Origin: Adiantum capillus-veneris
Lineage: Eukaryota; Streptophyta; Polypodiopsida; Polypodiales; Pteridaceae
Assembly: GCA_014529385.2 (NCBI GenBank)
Contig: CM043970.1
Span: forward strand, 64,872,496 to 64,936,495
Direction of reading: 5' to 3'
DNA: 64,000 bases
In this document: piece after piece, positions 19,060-56,780 of the stretch
Position numbering within the stretch: position 1 is the stretch's first letter
How the letters are laid out: each line of letters begins with the position of its first letter
Notes under the pieces: model-generated
Seen by the model: the letters and a program-made list of their open reading frames with translations, nothing else
Told to the model about the DNA's origin: nothing
The model's database searches: none
Made by a program: the position numbers and the translations under genes

Positions 19060-22000
19060 GGACAGAGAACAAATGCTTTATATGTGAGCAGCCTAGCCAC
19101 ATTGCTTACAATTGTCCTACAAAGAAAAGGCCAGCTGATTTTGATGACAAGGAAGACAAGAAAGGAAAGAAGCCCATGGCTGGTCTAGTGCCAGATATGG
19201 TGGGCGACAAGCCAAATTCAGATGTAAGTGAGCTTTGCAGAGCATGGGGAAAGGTCAAGGATCAAACAGTGCTTATCTTCTTTGATCCAGGTGCCAAAGC
19301 CAACTTTATTTCCCCAGAATTGGCTTCAAAGTTGGGAATCAAACCTGAAGAGATGGGGTATACAGTAGAGGCAAGTTTGGCATGTCCTGGCCATACAGAG
19401 GCTGTGACGCCCATCATTGGAAAGTTGCGTCTACATATCCAGTCCTATGTAGATGCTGAAGAATTTTACATCATGCCACTGGACGGATGTGATGTGTTGT
19501 TAGGTATTCCTTGGTTGTTTCGTGTACAGGGAATCATGGATGCCTACAACAAAAAGATCACTGTACAGAGCAAGGGAAAGACTCACATTCTGGATGTAAA
19601 GCTTAGAGGGGAGTCTATTCCTACTGTATCAGCTTCTGCTATTACTTCTGTAATGAAAAAGCATCTTTCTGCGTACTTGGTTTTTGCACGTGAAGTGTCA
19701 GATTGTGATGAATCAAATTTATCTGTGCTAGATAAAGAAAGGTCAATGTTTTTACAACAGTATAGTGACTGGTTTTCCGATTCATTACCGTCTCAATTAC
19801 CGCCAGAGAGACCCGAGGACCATGCGATAGATTTGGTGCCAGGCAGTAGCCCACCAAATAAGCCTCCGTACAGGGTTAGTGCGGCTCAGCAGAAAGAGAT
19901 AATGGGCCAAGTACAGGAGCTGTTAGAAAAGGGGCTGATTCAGCCCAGTTCATCTCCATTCTGTTCTCCAGTGTTGTTGGTGCAGAAAAAGGATGGCTCA
20001 TGGCGTATGTGCATCGACTACCGTGCACTGAACAAGAATACCATCAAGAATAGGTTCCCTATACCTAGAATTGATGATATTATGGACAAATTAGAAGGAG
20101 CAGCTATGTTTAGCAGGATAGATCTAAAGAGTGGGTACCATCAGATCCGCATTAGATCAGAGGATGTGCACAAGACTGCTTTTAGAACAACGTTTGGCCT
20201 TTACGAATTTTTAGTGATGCCCTTTGGTCTCACAAATGCTCCTGCTACGTTCAATAGGATGATGGACAGAATTTTCCGTCCACACCAGCAGTTTGTTGGT
20301 ACATTCTTTGATGACATGATAGTCTACTCAAAGAATGAAGAGGAGAATAGGCATCACTTGGCCATTGTGTTCAAAGAGCTACGCAGTCATAGGTTGCTTA
20401 TCAATGCAAAGAAAAGTGAGTTTTTTCTGGAAGAGATTCACATTCTGGGACACATTGTCTCAAAGGATGGTGTCAGAATGGATCCTGCAAAAGTTGAAGC
20501 GATCAAGTCATGGCCAAATTTGAAGACGGTGCATGATGTCCGAAGCTTTTTGGGACTATGCTCCTATTACAGAAGGTTTATTCGAAATTTCGCTGAGATT
20601 GCTTCACCTTTACATGCTCTTCAAAAGAAGGCAATCACCTTTAGATGGACACAGAAAGAGATTTCAGCTTTTAATCTCTTAAAGGAAAAGATGACTTCGG
20701 ATCCAGTCATTGTGTTGCCAGATCTTAGGAAGTCATTTGTGGTCCAGTGTGACGCCTGTGGTAGTAGCATTGGTGCAGTGCTAATGCAAGATGGCAGGGT
20801 AGTAGCCTATGAGAGCAGAATTTTGCAAGGGCCAGAGATGACCATGCAGGTCTATGAGAAAGAGTTACTGGCTGTGATTCATGCGCTCTTAAGTTGGAAA
20901 CACTACTTGCTAGGTGCAGACTTTGTTGTCCAAACGGACCATCAGACCTTGCGGTACTTCTTGACACAGACAAAGTTATCTGAGAAGCATATACGATGGG
21001 CAAATATCTTGTCCATGTTTCATTTTCAGATTGTGCATGTGGAAGGCAAGAAGAACGTTGTGGTTGATGCCTTGTCAAGGAAGCCACAAATTTCAGCTGT
21101 GTCAATTTCTTATCATCATGAACTTGATGATATGAGAGAACAGTATGAAAATGAAGAAGATTTTGCAAGGGTCTTCGAGCAGCTAATGCAAGGACGTCAT
21201 GAACACTATCTTCTCAAAGATGGGTTCATGATGATGCATGGCAGATTGTGTGTCACAAAGCCATTGCGACGCAAAGTGATGGAAGAGAGTCATGTCCCAC
21301 CGTATGCAGGGCATCGTGGTATCGATGCTACAGTTAAAGCGATTGAGACAATCTTCTATTGGCCTACATTGAGAAGGGATGTGGATGCCTTTGTGCGAGA
21401 ATGCCTAATATGCCAGAAGGTCAAGTTTGACAGGCAAAAGGCACCAGGGTTATTGCAACCACTACCTATTCCAGATAAACCATGGGAAAGTATTGCTATG
21501 GATTTTATCTTTGATCTTCCGAGAACGCAGACAGGAAACGATGGTATTTGGACCATTATTTGCAGATTCAACAAACAGGCTCATTTTATTCCTGTCAGGA
21601 AGAAGATAAAACCAGATCAGATGGCACACTTGTTTATGAGCAATATTTTCAAGTATCATGGCATGCCACAGTCGATTGTTAGCGACCATGATCCACGCAT
21701 GACAAGTTTGTTCTGGAGAGGCTTGTTTGAGAATATGGACACAACGCTCAAATTCTCTTCGTCATTTCATCCTCAAAGAGATGGGCAATCAGAAGAGGCA
21801 AATTCTACTGTCCTAGATCTGCTGAAGTGCTATGTGTCAGAGCATAAAGGAAAGTGGGAGCAGTATTTGCCATTGGTGGAGTATGCATACAATAATACAG
21901 TGCATTCATCAACTGGCAAGGCACCCTTTGAGATAGTTGAAGGTGGCAAGAAAGTTCCTCCCATACTGCATACAAAGGACAAGATATTTGAAGCAGATAA

Positions 22001-22577
22001 ATATGTTCAGGACAAGGATGAAATGTACAAGAAGGTCAAAGTGGCCTTAGAGAAGACTCAGGCAAAGCAAAAGAAAGCAGCTGATTGTCACCGTCGTAAA
22101 GTGGTATTTTCACTTGGTGATTGGGTGCTTTTACGCTTTGAAAAGGCAAGGTTAAAGAAGATGAAGGGCAAGGAAAGATTGTTTCCAAAGCTCAGCATGC
22201 GTTACTATGGGCCTTTTCAAGTGTGCGACATAATCAGTGATGTTGCATATAGGCTGAAATTGCCTGACAGTTGGAAGATTCACAATCCGTTTCATGTGAG
22301 TCTTCTCAGACCCTATGTGGGTGATGTGCCAGAAGATGTGCCAGCTGAAGATCAGCCGGAAGTCGAGGAACTTGACGAGATCTTGGTCCCGGAACAGATT
22401 TTGGCACACAAAGAAAGGAAAGTGAAAGGCAAGGTTGATAGGCGTTACTTGGTAAAGTTCAGGAACTATCCACCAATGGATGCTAAGTGGATGGAAGAAG
22501 GTGAACTTGCAGAGTCCCCAACTGTGTTATCACTTTACCTGGAAGCCTTCGATTTGCAACCTACCTTGACCCCTTGA
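18939..22577 (+). CDS. pol: Gypsy-A Pol: zinc knuckle, protease, RT, RNase H, integrase, chromodomain
   Basis: The frame opens after TAA at 18936 and overlaps gag by 121 bp in the -1 frame; the first ATG is at 19176. Domains in order: zinc knuckle CFICEQPSHIAYNC; protease FFDPGAKANFI (DPG instead of D[ST]G); reverse transcriptase with CIDYRALNKNT, DLKSGYHQI, MPFGLTNAPATF and catalytic FFDD at 20304-20315; RNase H (CDACGSSIGAVL, YEKELLAV, TDHQTL, VVDALSRKP); integrase HHCC (GHRG, CLICQK) and DDE (MDFIFDLP, VSDHDP, DGQSEEAN); chromodomain YLVKFRNYP, AKWMEEGEL. There are no stops, so it is potentially functional if Gag-Pol is made by frameshifting. The tandem partner has the same knuckle and protease. 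Confidence 0.95.
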   Translation, partial: RDSGVSQRRERQATPESEKGPAKKWKRRFPRKSEEQKKVLRTENKCFICEQPSHIAYNCPTKKRPADFDDKEDKKGKKPMAGLVPDMVGDKPNSDVSELCRAWGKVKDQTVLIFFDPGAKANFISPELASKLGIKPEEMGYTVEASLACPGHTEAVTPIIGKLRLHIQSYVDAEEFYIMPLDGCDVLLGIPWLFRVQGIMDAYNKKITVQSKGKTHILDVKLRGESIPTVSASAITSVMKKHLSAYLVFAREVSDCDESNLSVLDKERSMFLQQYSDWFSDSLPSQLPPERPEDHAIDLVPGSSPPNKPPYRVSAAQQKEIMGQVQELLEKGLIQPSSSPFCSPVLLVQKKDGSWRMCIDYRALNKNTIKNRFPIPRIDDIMDKLEGAAMFSRIDLKSGYHQIRIRSEDVHKTAFRTTFGLYEFLVMPFGLTNAPATFNRMMDRIFRPHQQFVGTFFDDMIVYSKNEEENRHHLAIVFKELRSHRLLINAKKSEFFLEEIHILGHIVSKDGVRMDPAKVEAIKSWPNLKTVHDVRSFLGLCSYYRRFIRNFAEIASPLHALQKKAITFRWTQKEISAFNLLKEKMTSDPVIVLPDLRKSFVVQCDACGSSIGAVLMQDGRVVAYESRILQGPEMTMQVYEKELLAVIHALLSWKHYLLGADFVVQTDHQTLRYFLTQTKLSEKHIRWANILSMFHFQIVHVEGKKNVVVDALSRKPQISAVSISYHHELDDMREQYENEEDFARVFEQLMQGRHEHYLLKDGFMMMHGRLCVTKPLRRKVMEESHVPPYAGHRGIDATVKAIETIFYWPTLRRDVDAFVRECLICQKVKFDRQKAPGLLQPLPIPDKPWESIAMDFIFDLPRTQTGNDGIWTIICRFNKQAHFIPVRKKIKPDQMAHLFMSNIFKYHGMPQSIVSDHDPRMTSLFWRGLFENMDTTLKFSSSFHPQRDGQSEEANSTVLDLLKCYVSEHKGKWEQYLPLVEYAYNNTVHSSTGKAPFEIVEGGKKVPPILHTKDKIFEADKYVQDKDEMYKKVKVALEKTQAKQKKAADCHRRKVVFSLGDWVLLRFEKARLKKMKGKERLFPKLSMRYYGPFQVCDIISDVAYRLKLPDSWKIHNPFHVSLLRPYVGDVPEDVPAEDQPEVEELDEILVPEQILAHKERKVKGKVDRRYLVKFRNYPPMDAKWMEEGELAESPTVLSLYLEAFDLQPTLTP

Positions 22578-23151
22578 GTTTCAGAGCTACATGGATTGTC
22601 AGTGTGACAATGGATTCTGAAACAAATGATGTACAAGGTATTTAAAGTGAGCTCAAATGAAATACCTGTTACATGAATGTTAGAGCTGTACAGATTGTCA
22701 GTTTGGCAATTGCTCTTATGGAATGTCCAAAAGTTTGGTTAGTGCTATAGAAGTGAGTATTTCTTGTCAGTTTGTCAAGGATACAGTAGTTGCTTCTATT
22801 AAAGAGTACATGTGTAACTGCATTCTTAAACTGTCGGTTTGGGTATGCTCGAAAGTGTTACGGGATCCAACGTGTACTATAAGACAGTGGCAAAATGTGC
22901 AGCTACCATTTTGTCATTGGAAAGTTAGTGACTCAAAGCAATGGCAAAGTGCGAAGCTACCACTATGTCATTGGGACAGGGTTCACACGCAGGCAATACA
23001 TGAGTCGACGAGGTGTTGAATACACCAGGGTTGACAATGAGCATGTATGTGTCGTATATGTGTCGACGAGGTGTTGAATACATCAGTGTTGACAGTAAGC
23101 ATGTACGACATAGATGCAAACGAGGACGTTTGAGATTTCAAGAGGGGGGTA
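22578..23151 (+). other. Gypsy-A 3' untranslated region and polypurine tract
   Basis: This 574-bp non-coding stretch contains a GTCGACGAGGTGTTGAATAC direct repeat, the GCAAAGTGCGAAGCTACCAC/GCAAAATGTGCAGCTACCAT pair, and the tract AAGAGGGGGGTA at 23140-23151. Confidence 0.85.
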
Positions 23152-24628
23152 TGTCACCAGCGTGTGACTAGTATCTATCCTTTTTGTTGATTTTTTTCTT
23201 ATTATCTATTTACTTTCACTTTTTGGAAACACCCCTCGGGAAATCTAACTGCCCTGCATTGCATAGCTAGTGTGGAACTGTCCAGAGGGAGTCCAGGCCT
23301 GAGGGCAAGAGAGCACTAAGGTTGGACAAAGACTATGGTTAGCCAAAGTGGGGTCATTGACTAGCCAAAGTGGAATCCTTTGCTACAGAGGCTACATTTC
23401 AGTTCTGGATGTGGCCGCAGTGTACAAAGAGGGTCGGATGACCTAGAAAGATACAATGGCAGCATCTCCTAAATTTTAGGGAACTGCTATTTTGGGACCT
23501 GAAAATGTGTTGACGTCATTATCTCCGGAATGACAAGGGAAACATTTTCTTACTCTGCCGTGAAGTCAACTGGGCAACCGGTTGGGATATTTTTAGACGG
23601 CAACCCCGAAACGGAAAAATGCTTGTAAATGTACCAAGTGGCACCTGCTGGTGCACTTGCCTCATGCAACAAGAAGTGGCGCTGAATTTAGGAGGGGGAG
23701 AGCCTCATTTTCAGATTTGTCACAGGTTAAGAGCTATGGAGTGCTTGCTTTCCCTCTTATGCACAGTGCGGTGCCAGGAGTGATGCCCTGCACGCTACGC
23801 ACTGCCCTCTCTCTCCCCTTTGGTAGTATGTTATGCCCCTCTAGTGGGCTCTTCATTTGACCAATGTACAGTTGTGTGGGTTCATGCGCGATTGCCGAGG
23901 CAAGAGCCTCTTGCACAGGTACTGGATTAGCTAGCGGCTAATTCCCCCCGTAGGTACAGGTGAATTCGGAGAGGTTTCATGCCAAAAATCTCGTCCGATT
24001 CAAAGGTCAAGTAGCCCTACAGGTGCGGGAGCTCGAGGACTTGCTACGGATGCGACCGGCATGCGAAACGGAGCCCGAAACAGTAAATTACAGCCTGCTG
24101 TGTATTTTTGCAGGTTTAGGGTTTTGGCCCTAAACGGACCCTAATACCCCCAGGAGGTTCGGGGACGCAAGGGGACCGCTGTACAAGCAATCTGGCGCAT
24201 TTTCAGGGCTGAAAACAGAGAATTCAGCGTGCTGCAGATTCTCGCCAGGTTTTGCAAAGTGCCCGTATGCGTCGGGAAAGTCGGCCAATGCGTGGGAATA
24301 CTGACTGTGAAGGGTTCTAGTACAGTTACGCTGCCGAAATCAAGCCAGAACAGTCAAAATTCAGCCAAGGTTGTGCGGGGCAGCTTGGAAAGAACCACAG
24401 CGTATATTCCCTCTTTTGAACAATAAGGAAATACCGAAAGGGGCGCCTAAGTTAGGGGCCAATCTGGTGTCGGTCTTCTCATACAGGTGCATTCTAGCAT
24501 CTGTATCCCATTCCCCTCTCTTGTGTCACTATAGCGCAGGTATAATAGACGACTAATAATGGGTGAAAGCTAAATCAAGGTTTGAAGTAAAGTCTACCGC
24601 CCTTTTTGGATCATACAGGCCGGTTTTA
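23152..24628 (+). repeat. Gypsy-A 3' LTR
   Basis: It is 1477 bp long and about 99% identical to the 5' LTR. The final dinucleotide is TA instead of CA, a C-to-T change. Sequence beyond 24628 does not match any flank on the left, so no target duplication can be shown. Confidence 0.93.
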
Positions 24629-25694
24629 GTGTCCTGTGATCCAACCATAGCTACAATTCACAGTAGTTTACTTTCGTGGAAAAAATTCGGCAGAGTTTCC
24701 CCTGTAAACTGACCTCTGAACCAATATCAACCTGTCAAATGAACCAAGAAAGCTTCAGATTCTGCATAAATTTCGGCAGAGTCTCCTTTGTAAAATGGCT
24801 CTGGTGTACTAAAAAACAGACCAAAAAACAGCTCAAAAACACTGTCTCCTTGACACTGTAAGCTGTGGGTAAACCTGTCCTGCACCTGTACTGTCTCTGA
24901 CTGTTCTGTCACTGTCTTGTAAGCATAGACTGCGACAATGCCTCAACGGCAGTAAAGCAAAGATGCAATCCCAACTGTCTAACTCACAGTCAATACATCC
25001 TAGCTGCCTATCTAAGGGTGCTCGAGGGATCGCTCCAAGACCTATATCACCGAAAGGATCTCAACATTCGAGAATCCCCTAGCTCAATAAAACCTCACTC
25101 GACCCTCAACAAAGGCTGCAGTAAATCTGACAGTACATAGACTTCCCACAAAGTCATACATCCACAAATTTCCCACTGTATGTTGTAACCGCTGCGGCGG
25201 TTGTTTGATGCGTGACTCACAGCCAGCAAACCCTCAACAGACATACATCATCTCTGACAATACATCCCATGTGGAAGTACCTGCAATGTCAGGATGAAAT
25301 CTGGAATATCAAGCAGCAAACACAAGCTACCTGATGAACTAGTGGATGTCGCCTACAGTCTGTGTGTAGATACGCCCGTGTCGTATGTGACACGCCTCCA
25401 AGAACTGTGAGCCGTCCTTCGATGAGTAGACAGCCACAAATCAACACTCTGGGAGTGTCGATATCCTCAGCACCTGCAGTCGTAGGCCAAAACCCCAAAT
25501 TTGCAGAGTCGGATCTGCACCCGTCGAGACCACGTAGTCGAAAATGGCCTGCGCAGACCTTTGTCGAAGCCGAACGGGGCCGAGATGACCTCAGAATGAA
25601 ATTCTGACAACTTCCGCGTCTTCGCCTGTCGAATTTCACTCCAATCTGAGTTGGTGACTCTAGCCTCCTGCAGTGCTGCCCCGAGCCTCGATCT
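24629..25694 (-). other. Leader or internal region of a small minus-strand LTR element
   Basis: No recognisable gene is seen. The region lies between the gypsy-A 3' LTR and a minus-strand primer site, so it is probably the internal part of element F. It has a repeated AATTTCGGCAGAGTCTCC-type motif (near 24689 and 24767). The longest minus-strand frame (25289-25723) has no family resemblance. Confidence 0.4.
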
Positions 25695-25708
25695 GAGCTC
25701 TGATACCA
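25695..25708 (-). other. Primer-binding site of element F
   Basis: The minus strand reads TGGTATCAGAGCTC two bases after the LTR end, an initiator-Met-type site. Confidence 0.8.
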
Positions 25709-25710
25709 GT

Positions 25711-25902
25711 TGAAGGAGTACAAGCGGAAGTGCGACGCGAGAGAGAGTGCGAGAAGAAGAGCACGACGATATGGTGAACTCGCTCTACTGTAATGTGTAG
25801 AGCATAGTGAGTTCTTATTAGGTTTTTACAAAAGAATATGTGTACATACCTGGCGGCCCGCCCACTTACCTAGGCGACCACATTGGGCTTTATACCTCAA
25901 CA
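25711..25902 (-). mobile_element. LTR-F (5' LTR, minus strand)
   Basis: On the minus strand it starts TGTTGAGGTATAAAGCCC and ends CTCCTTCA just before the primer site, 192 bp. The small size and TGTTGAGG start suggest a copia or TRIM-like element. No second copy of this LTR was found in the window. It lies in the intron downstream of the last visible CFAP298 exon. Confidence 0.6.
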
Positions 25903-26065
25903 CAAATTCCCTTGGGATTGGTAAATTTTTTCATTACAAGCATACTTTGGGTTCTAATTGGTTGAAGCCTGGAAGAGCTTCAGAAAAGCCAGCTGCTTCT
26001 CAAGATGAAACATGCCATGCCCTAAAACCTACTCATTACATGACAAATCAAATCCAAAACGCTAC

Positions 26066-53106
<27,041 letters not shown>

Positions 53107-53330
53107 CTGAAATTCAGCACACAACATAAATTTGTCAATATACCTAGATACAGCATCCGAAAGTCAAGTATTAGGTAGAAAAAAGAAAGAAACAAAACCT
53201 GACAATCACATAAGAATCCAAATATCTAAGAAAAACTCAATCATGAATGTCTAAGTGTGTGCGTGTGTGATGTGTGCACGTGAGAGAAAGAGAGTGATGT
53301 GTGTGTGTGTGTGTGCGTGCGCGCGCGCGC
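53107..53330 (-). other. CFAP298 intron start and GT/GC microsatellite
   Basis: No gene is seen in 53107-53240. An imperfect (TG)n/(CG)n array at about 53251-53332 follows, at the 5' end of the plus-strand L1 copy. Alternating purine-pyrimidine runs of this sort can adopt Z-DNA. Confidence 0.6.
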
Positions 53331-54457
53331 GCCTGGGAAGGTCAGCAACCCGCTACTGAAGTGGTTATTCCAGTTCAACAGTTGATGGATCCGGTTGCAC
53401 AGTATGCGTTGAATGTAGTTATTTTGTTTTTCCCTGGCAAGATGCCCTCAACACAAGATGTAGGTCAATGGGTTGACTTTCTGTTGACAAGACAAGCAGT
53501 CCGAGGGGTGTATTTTGGTGCCCGTGGGTTTTATGAGGTGCTACTGGAAGACATGGATGCTCGTTCGTGTTTGTTGGAAATGTCACCTTTGTTTTTCAAC
53601 ATGCAAATGACACATGTTCTGCCATGGGCACTTACTAAAAATTATCAGAGTTTGATACGACACAGGTGCCCGGTTTGGGTGGAAACAGTCGGATTTCCGC
53701 AGACTTGGAACCGCGGACTTGGAAGCATTTCTTACCTCTTCTGGCTGCGCAACTAGGCAAAGTGATTTGCCCCCCAAACGTGAATACTAATTCTTGTGTG
53801 TTGTGGGATACAGATAAGCCGACGCGGTCAAGAATTACGGTTGACTCTAGTGATCCAATGGTAGGCAAAAGGCCATTTAAACTCAAATGGGGAAAGTTTG
53901 CAGAGCATGTTTTAGCTGTGGCAAATTTGGCCATATGCAGTCTAAATGCCAGGAGTCTTTGTTCAAATTGCCACCATCTATTGTTCCTATGATTCGCCCT
54001 CGTGTTGCTTCTCCCTCCTCTTCGTCCGTGAAGCCGAAGATGGGGGATTCTAATGGAAGCATGCAAGCCAAACAAGGTAAAGACTCGATTAAGAGCTTGG
54101 CTAATGCGCAACCTGCTGCAAAGGCTGATACCAAAGGTAAAGCCAAACTGCCAAATTCCACTGATGGTTGGTAAACTCCCAAGAAGATTGCAAAACCTCG
54201 TGTTTCGCCTGTCTCAAGTAATTATGTACCTACTTTGGATGGGAGAGGTGGTGGAACCTCTACATCTGCATCATATGATCATAAGTCGCTAGTTGAAGCG
54301 TGGGATAGAGTGGTTCATTCATACAAAGACGCTTTGCTTGGGTCGAAATCTGCGTCGTTGTCGATGTATCAAAATCCCCTACAAGGAACACATATGGAAT
54401 CCGCTTTATTAAATGTTAGGATGGAGACGGATGTGCCTATGGGAAATCCTACTTGAT
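53331..54457 (+). pseudogene. Plant L1 LINE, ORF1 (DUF4283 plus zinc knuckle)
   Basis: Frames at 53301-53756, 53666-53992 and 53887-54457 give one ORF1: PVQQLMDPVAQYALNVVILF, QDVGQWVDFLLTRQ and VYFGARGFYEVLLEDMDARS (DUF4283-like RNA-binding fold), then RTWKHFLPLLAAQLGKVICP, the knuckle CFSCGKFGHMQSKC, a Ser/Lys-rich linker and SLVEAWDRVVHSYKDALLG. A stop after the knuckle linker (54172) and frameshifts near 53700 and 53900 break it. The 5' end is truncated at the GT/GC array. Confidence 0.85.
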
Positions 54458-54830
54458 GATTGTGCCTCATGGTTCTCTTGTAAATATTGTACAGGTGCAT
54501 TCTCCTCTTAGATGTTTTACGTATAATGTGCGTGGATTGTGCAACCATGACAAGTGGAAGCTGATCTCGCACTATGTACATACAAATAAAGCAAATACAG
54601 TGGTATTACAGGAGCATAATCAACACGACTTTGTTGGTCAATCATCGTATTATGCGGGATTTTGGATTTCTTATGCTGGTACAAGCTCTTTTTCGGGAGT
54701 TTTAATGACGGTGCGTCATGAATTGCAGCCGGTTTGGGCCCATAATGACCCGGCGGGGCGTTGGATGGTTGTTCAATGTCTCGTGCAAGGCAATATTCTG
54801 GAATTTGCTGGTATTTATGCTTATACTGCC
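54453..54830 (+). pseudogene. Plant L1 LINE, ORF2 endonuclease N-terminus
   Basis: It overlaps the end of ORF1 by a few bases. It reads CFTYNVRGLCNHDKWKLISH, VVLQEHNQHDFVGQSSYYAG, SGVLMTVRHELQPVWAHNDP and LEFAGIYAYTAC. These are the Asn and Glu (LQEH) catalytic regions of L1 AP endonuclease. It is cut at 54830 by an LTR-C in the opposite orientation. Confidence 0.85.
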
Positions 54831-55383
54831 TGTAACAGACTTGGACACTCCAAGTCAAGATTCTACCGCAACACAGCAGAGATTCACTTCAAAACAGTTC
54901 ACAGTTCACAATTGATTCGACACGGCCCGGCGGGGTTCTGTGCCTAAAGATATTGGCCCCAAAGACTGGCGCCCCTTTCGGTATTTCTTTTTGTATTAAA
55001 TCTGTGCTCAAAGTACAAGGGAGTGGGAGGGTCTCACTCTCAGACTCTGCGTCCAGATGCTCTGCAGAGTCGGAGCCCTGCCCACTTATTTATATGTTTA
55101 CAAGGGGTGCTAAAAGCAGAGCCCCAAAAGCTTCAAAATCAAAAGCTTCATTTAAAAATAAAGCAAATAGCCCCAAAATCAGCATTGCATAGGATTTCTG
55201 CCCAGCTTTAGTGTAGAAAAAGCGTCCGTACAGCTGCCCGTAATTCACGAAAATCCGTACGCTCAACCACGTCACCCTGTCAGCACGTTTTGCGGCGGTA
55301 TTTCTGGAAGGCCATACGGTGGCCAGCCAGCCGGGGTGGTATAGGTGTGTACTGTGGGGCAGCCACGTCATCAATTTGTGACA
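54831..55383 (-). mobile_element. Gypsy-C 3' LTR (minus strand)
   Basis: The minus strand starts TGTCACAAATTGATGACGTG and ends CCAAGTCTGTTACA, 553 bp. It contains TATAAATAAGTGGG (TATA), the AATACCGAAAGGGGCGCC and TTTGGGGCCAA module, and GTACGGA U3 repeats. A purine tract (AAGAGGGGGGTA on the minus strand) adjoins at 55384-55395. Confidence 0.88.
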
Positions 55384-55944
55384 TACCCCCCTCTTGAAAG
55401 CATTGTAATCACCTCGATTACGCCTGCAAAACAGACAAAGGCCATAAACTGCCTGTTAGTACCGACGCACTAGGAACAACACATCTAGCACATGTACCAA
55501 TCGACAATCAGATCACAGGACATCACATGACAAATCACGTTCAAAATTCGGATCTCAAACCATGATTAATCAGCAACGTATTTAGCAATCGCATCCAGAT
55601 CCACTCGGGACCTCATAGATGCCCGATTAACTAATCCTTATTGCAATCACGTCTATCGAGACCTTTCAAACCAAAAAGGCTGCAGTCATTTCGTCTATCA
55701 ATTCCTGCACATAGACAAGTCAAGAACAAATCCCTATCATATTATCGGGAATTCCAGTTCATAAAGTCATACAGCAGAATACTGTAAGCTCACAGAATCC
55801 CTGAAACTCAAAAGAGACATCGATGACTTTGGTATCAAAAATCGGGACAATCTGTTGACAAAGGAGCGGAGCGACTCCCCTCTCGTGCATACCCACTGCA
55901 CCAAATTCCGCTCTGCTGAGTTCGGGGTTCAATTTTGGAATAGA
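55384..55944 (-). other. Gypsy-C 3' untranslated region
   Basis: Non-coding sequence between the chromodomain stop (55945) and the polypurine tract, about 560 bp, the same size as in gypsy-A. No gene is seen. Confidence 0.6.
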
Positions 55945-56780
55945 CTATGCTAAACCAAATGCTTCAAGATAAAGGTTCACAATCTGAGGAGTATCTGCCA
56001 GGTCCTCCTGCTCCATCCACTTCGCATCCAATGTAGGATAGTTCTTGAATTTAACCAAGAACCGCCTTATCATTGTACCTTTTACCTTTCTATCTTTATG
56101 TGCCAAAATCTGTTCTGGAACGAGTATCTCCTCGTTTTCCTCCACTTCGGGTTGCTCATCAGGCTCCCCATCATCGGGCACATCGCCTTCAAAAGGCTTC
56201 AAGAGACTCACATGAAAAGCATTGTGAATCCTCCAAGTATCGGGCAGCTTCAGTCTAAAGGAGACATCATTTATCTTTTCAGAAATCTGGAAAGGTCCAT
56301 AGTATCTCATGCTAAGCTTTGGAAAAAGCCGCTCCTTTCCCTTTTTCTTTCTCAGGCATGCCTTCTTAAAACATAAGAGCACCCAATCGTTCTTCTTTAT
56401 GCTTTTTGTGTCTTTCTTGAGATTTTTGCAAAGCCTCCCGGACCTTGGCAAAAGCCGTGTCCAAGTCCCGCGTGTACTCGTCGGCTTCAAAAATCTTATC
56501 TTTCGTGCTTAGGAAGGGTGGAACCTTCGTAGCACCATCAATAATCTCAAATGGCGCCTTCCCCGTCAAAGAGTGTATCGTGTTATTATAGGCAAATTCC
56601 ACCAAAGATAAATACTTTTCCCATTGAGTCTTCTGATCTGAGATGTAAGACTTCAATAAGTCTAGTACAACTGAATTAGCAATCTCTGATTGCCCGTCAG
56701 TCTGCGGGTGGAATGATGACGAGAACTGCAACCACGTGCAAATGTTCTCCCAAATAGCCTTCCCCTCGGATCATTACTCA
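55945..56780 (-). pseudogene. Gypsy-C integrase C-terminus and chromodomain
   Basis: Minus-strand frames 56731-56366 and 56490-55945 read QFSSSFHPQTDGQSEIANSV, EFAYNNTIHSLTGKAPFEII, then [80 protein letters not shown]. The integrase DDE Glu (QSEIAN) and the GPY/F and chromodomain parts are visible. A frameshift near 56400 disrupts it. It breaks off near 56760-56790 against an inverted L1 endonuclease. It is about 65-70% similar to gypsy-A by eye. Confidence 0.88.

Larger units (their letters stand above)
15934..24628 (+). mobile_element. Complete Ty3/gypsy chromovirus, gypsy-A
   Basis: This is an 8.7-kb element with two 1.48-kb LTRs, a primer site, gag, pol with all expected domains, a chromodomain, a polypurine tract and a 3' LTR. 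I count about 15 differences between the two LTRs (roughly 1%), mostly transitions, so it is young. It has no 5' target duplication, because its 5' LTR is also the 3' LTR of the RT-deleted copy to the left (12829-15933). This LTR-internal-LTR-internal-LTR layout is the expected product of unequal LTR recombination. It is the best candidate in the window for supplying enzymes to non-autonomous elements. Confidence 0.95.

Noticed and set aside
15934-24628. Target-site duplication around the complete gypsy-A
   Set aside because: The left flank of its 5' LTR is a polypurine tract of another copy, and GTGTC on the right has no partner; the tandem layout explains this.
24629-25694. Last CFAP298 exon downstream of the fifth exon
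   Set aside because: I searched the minus strand here for the acidic stretch and Trp-rich C-terminus typical of the family and found none; the region belongs to an LTR element leader.
53281-53332. Functional Z-DNA or promoter at the GT/GC tract
   Set aside because: The sequence could adopt Z-DNA, but it sits at a truncated LINE end and nothing else indicates a promoter.
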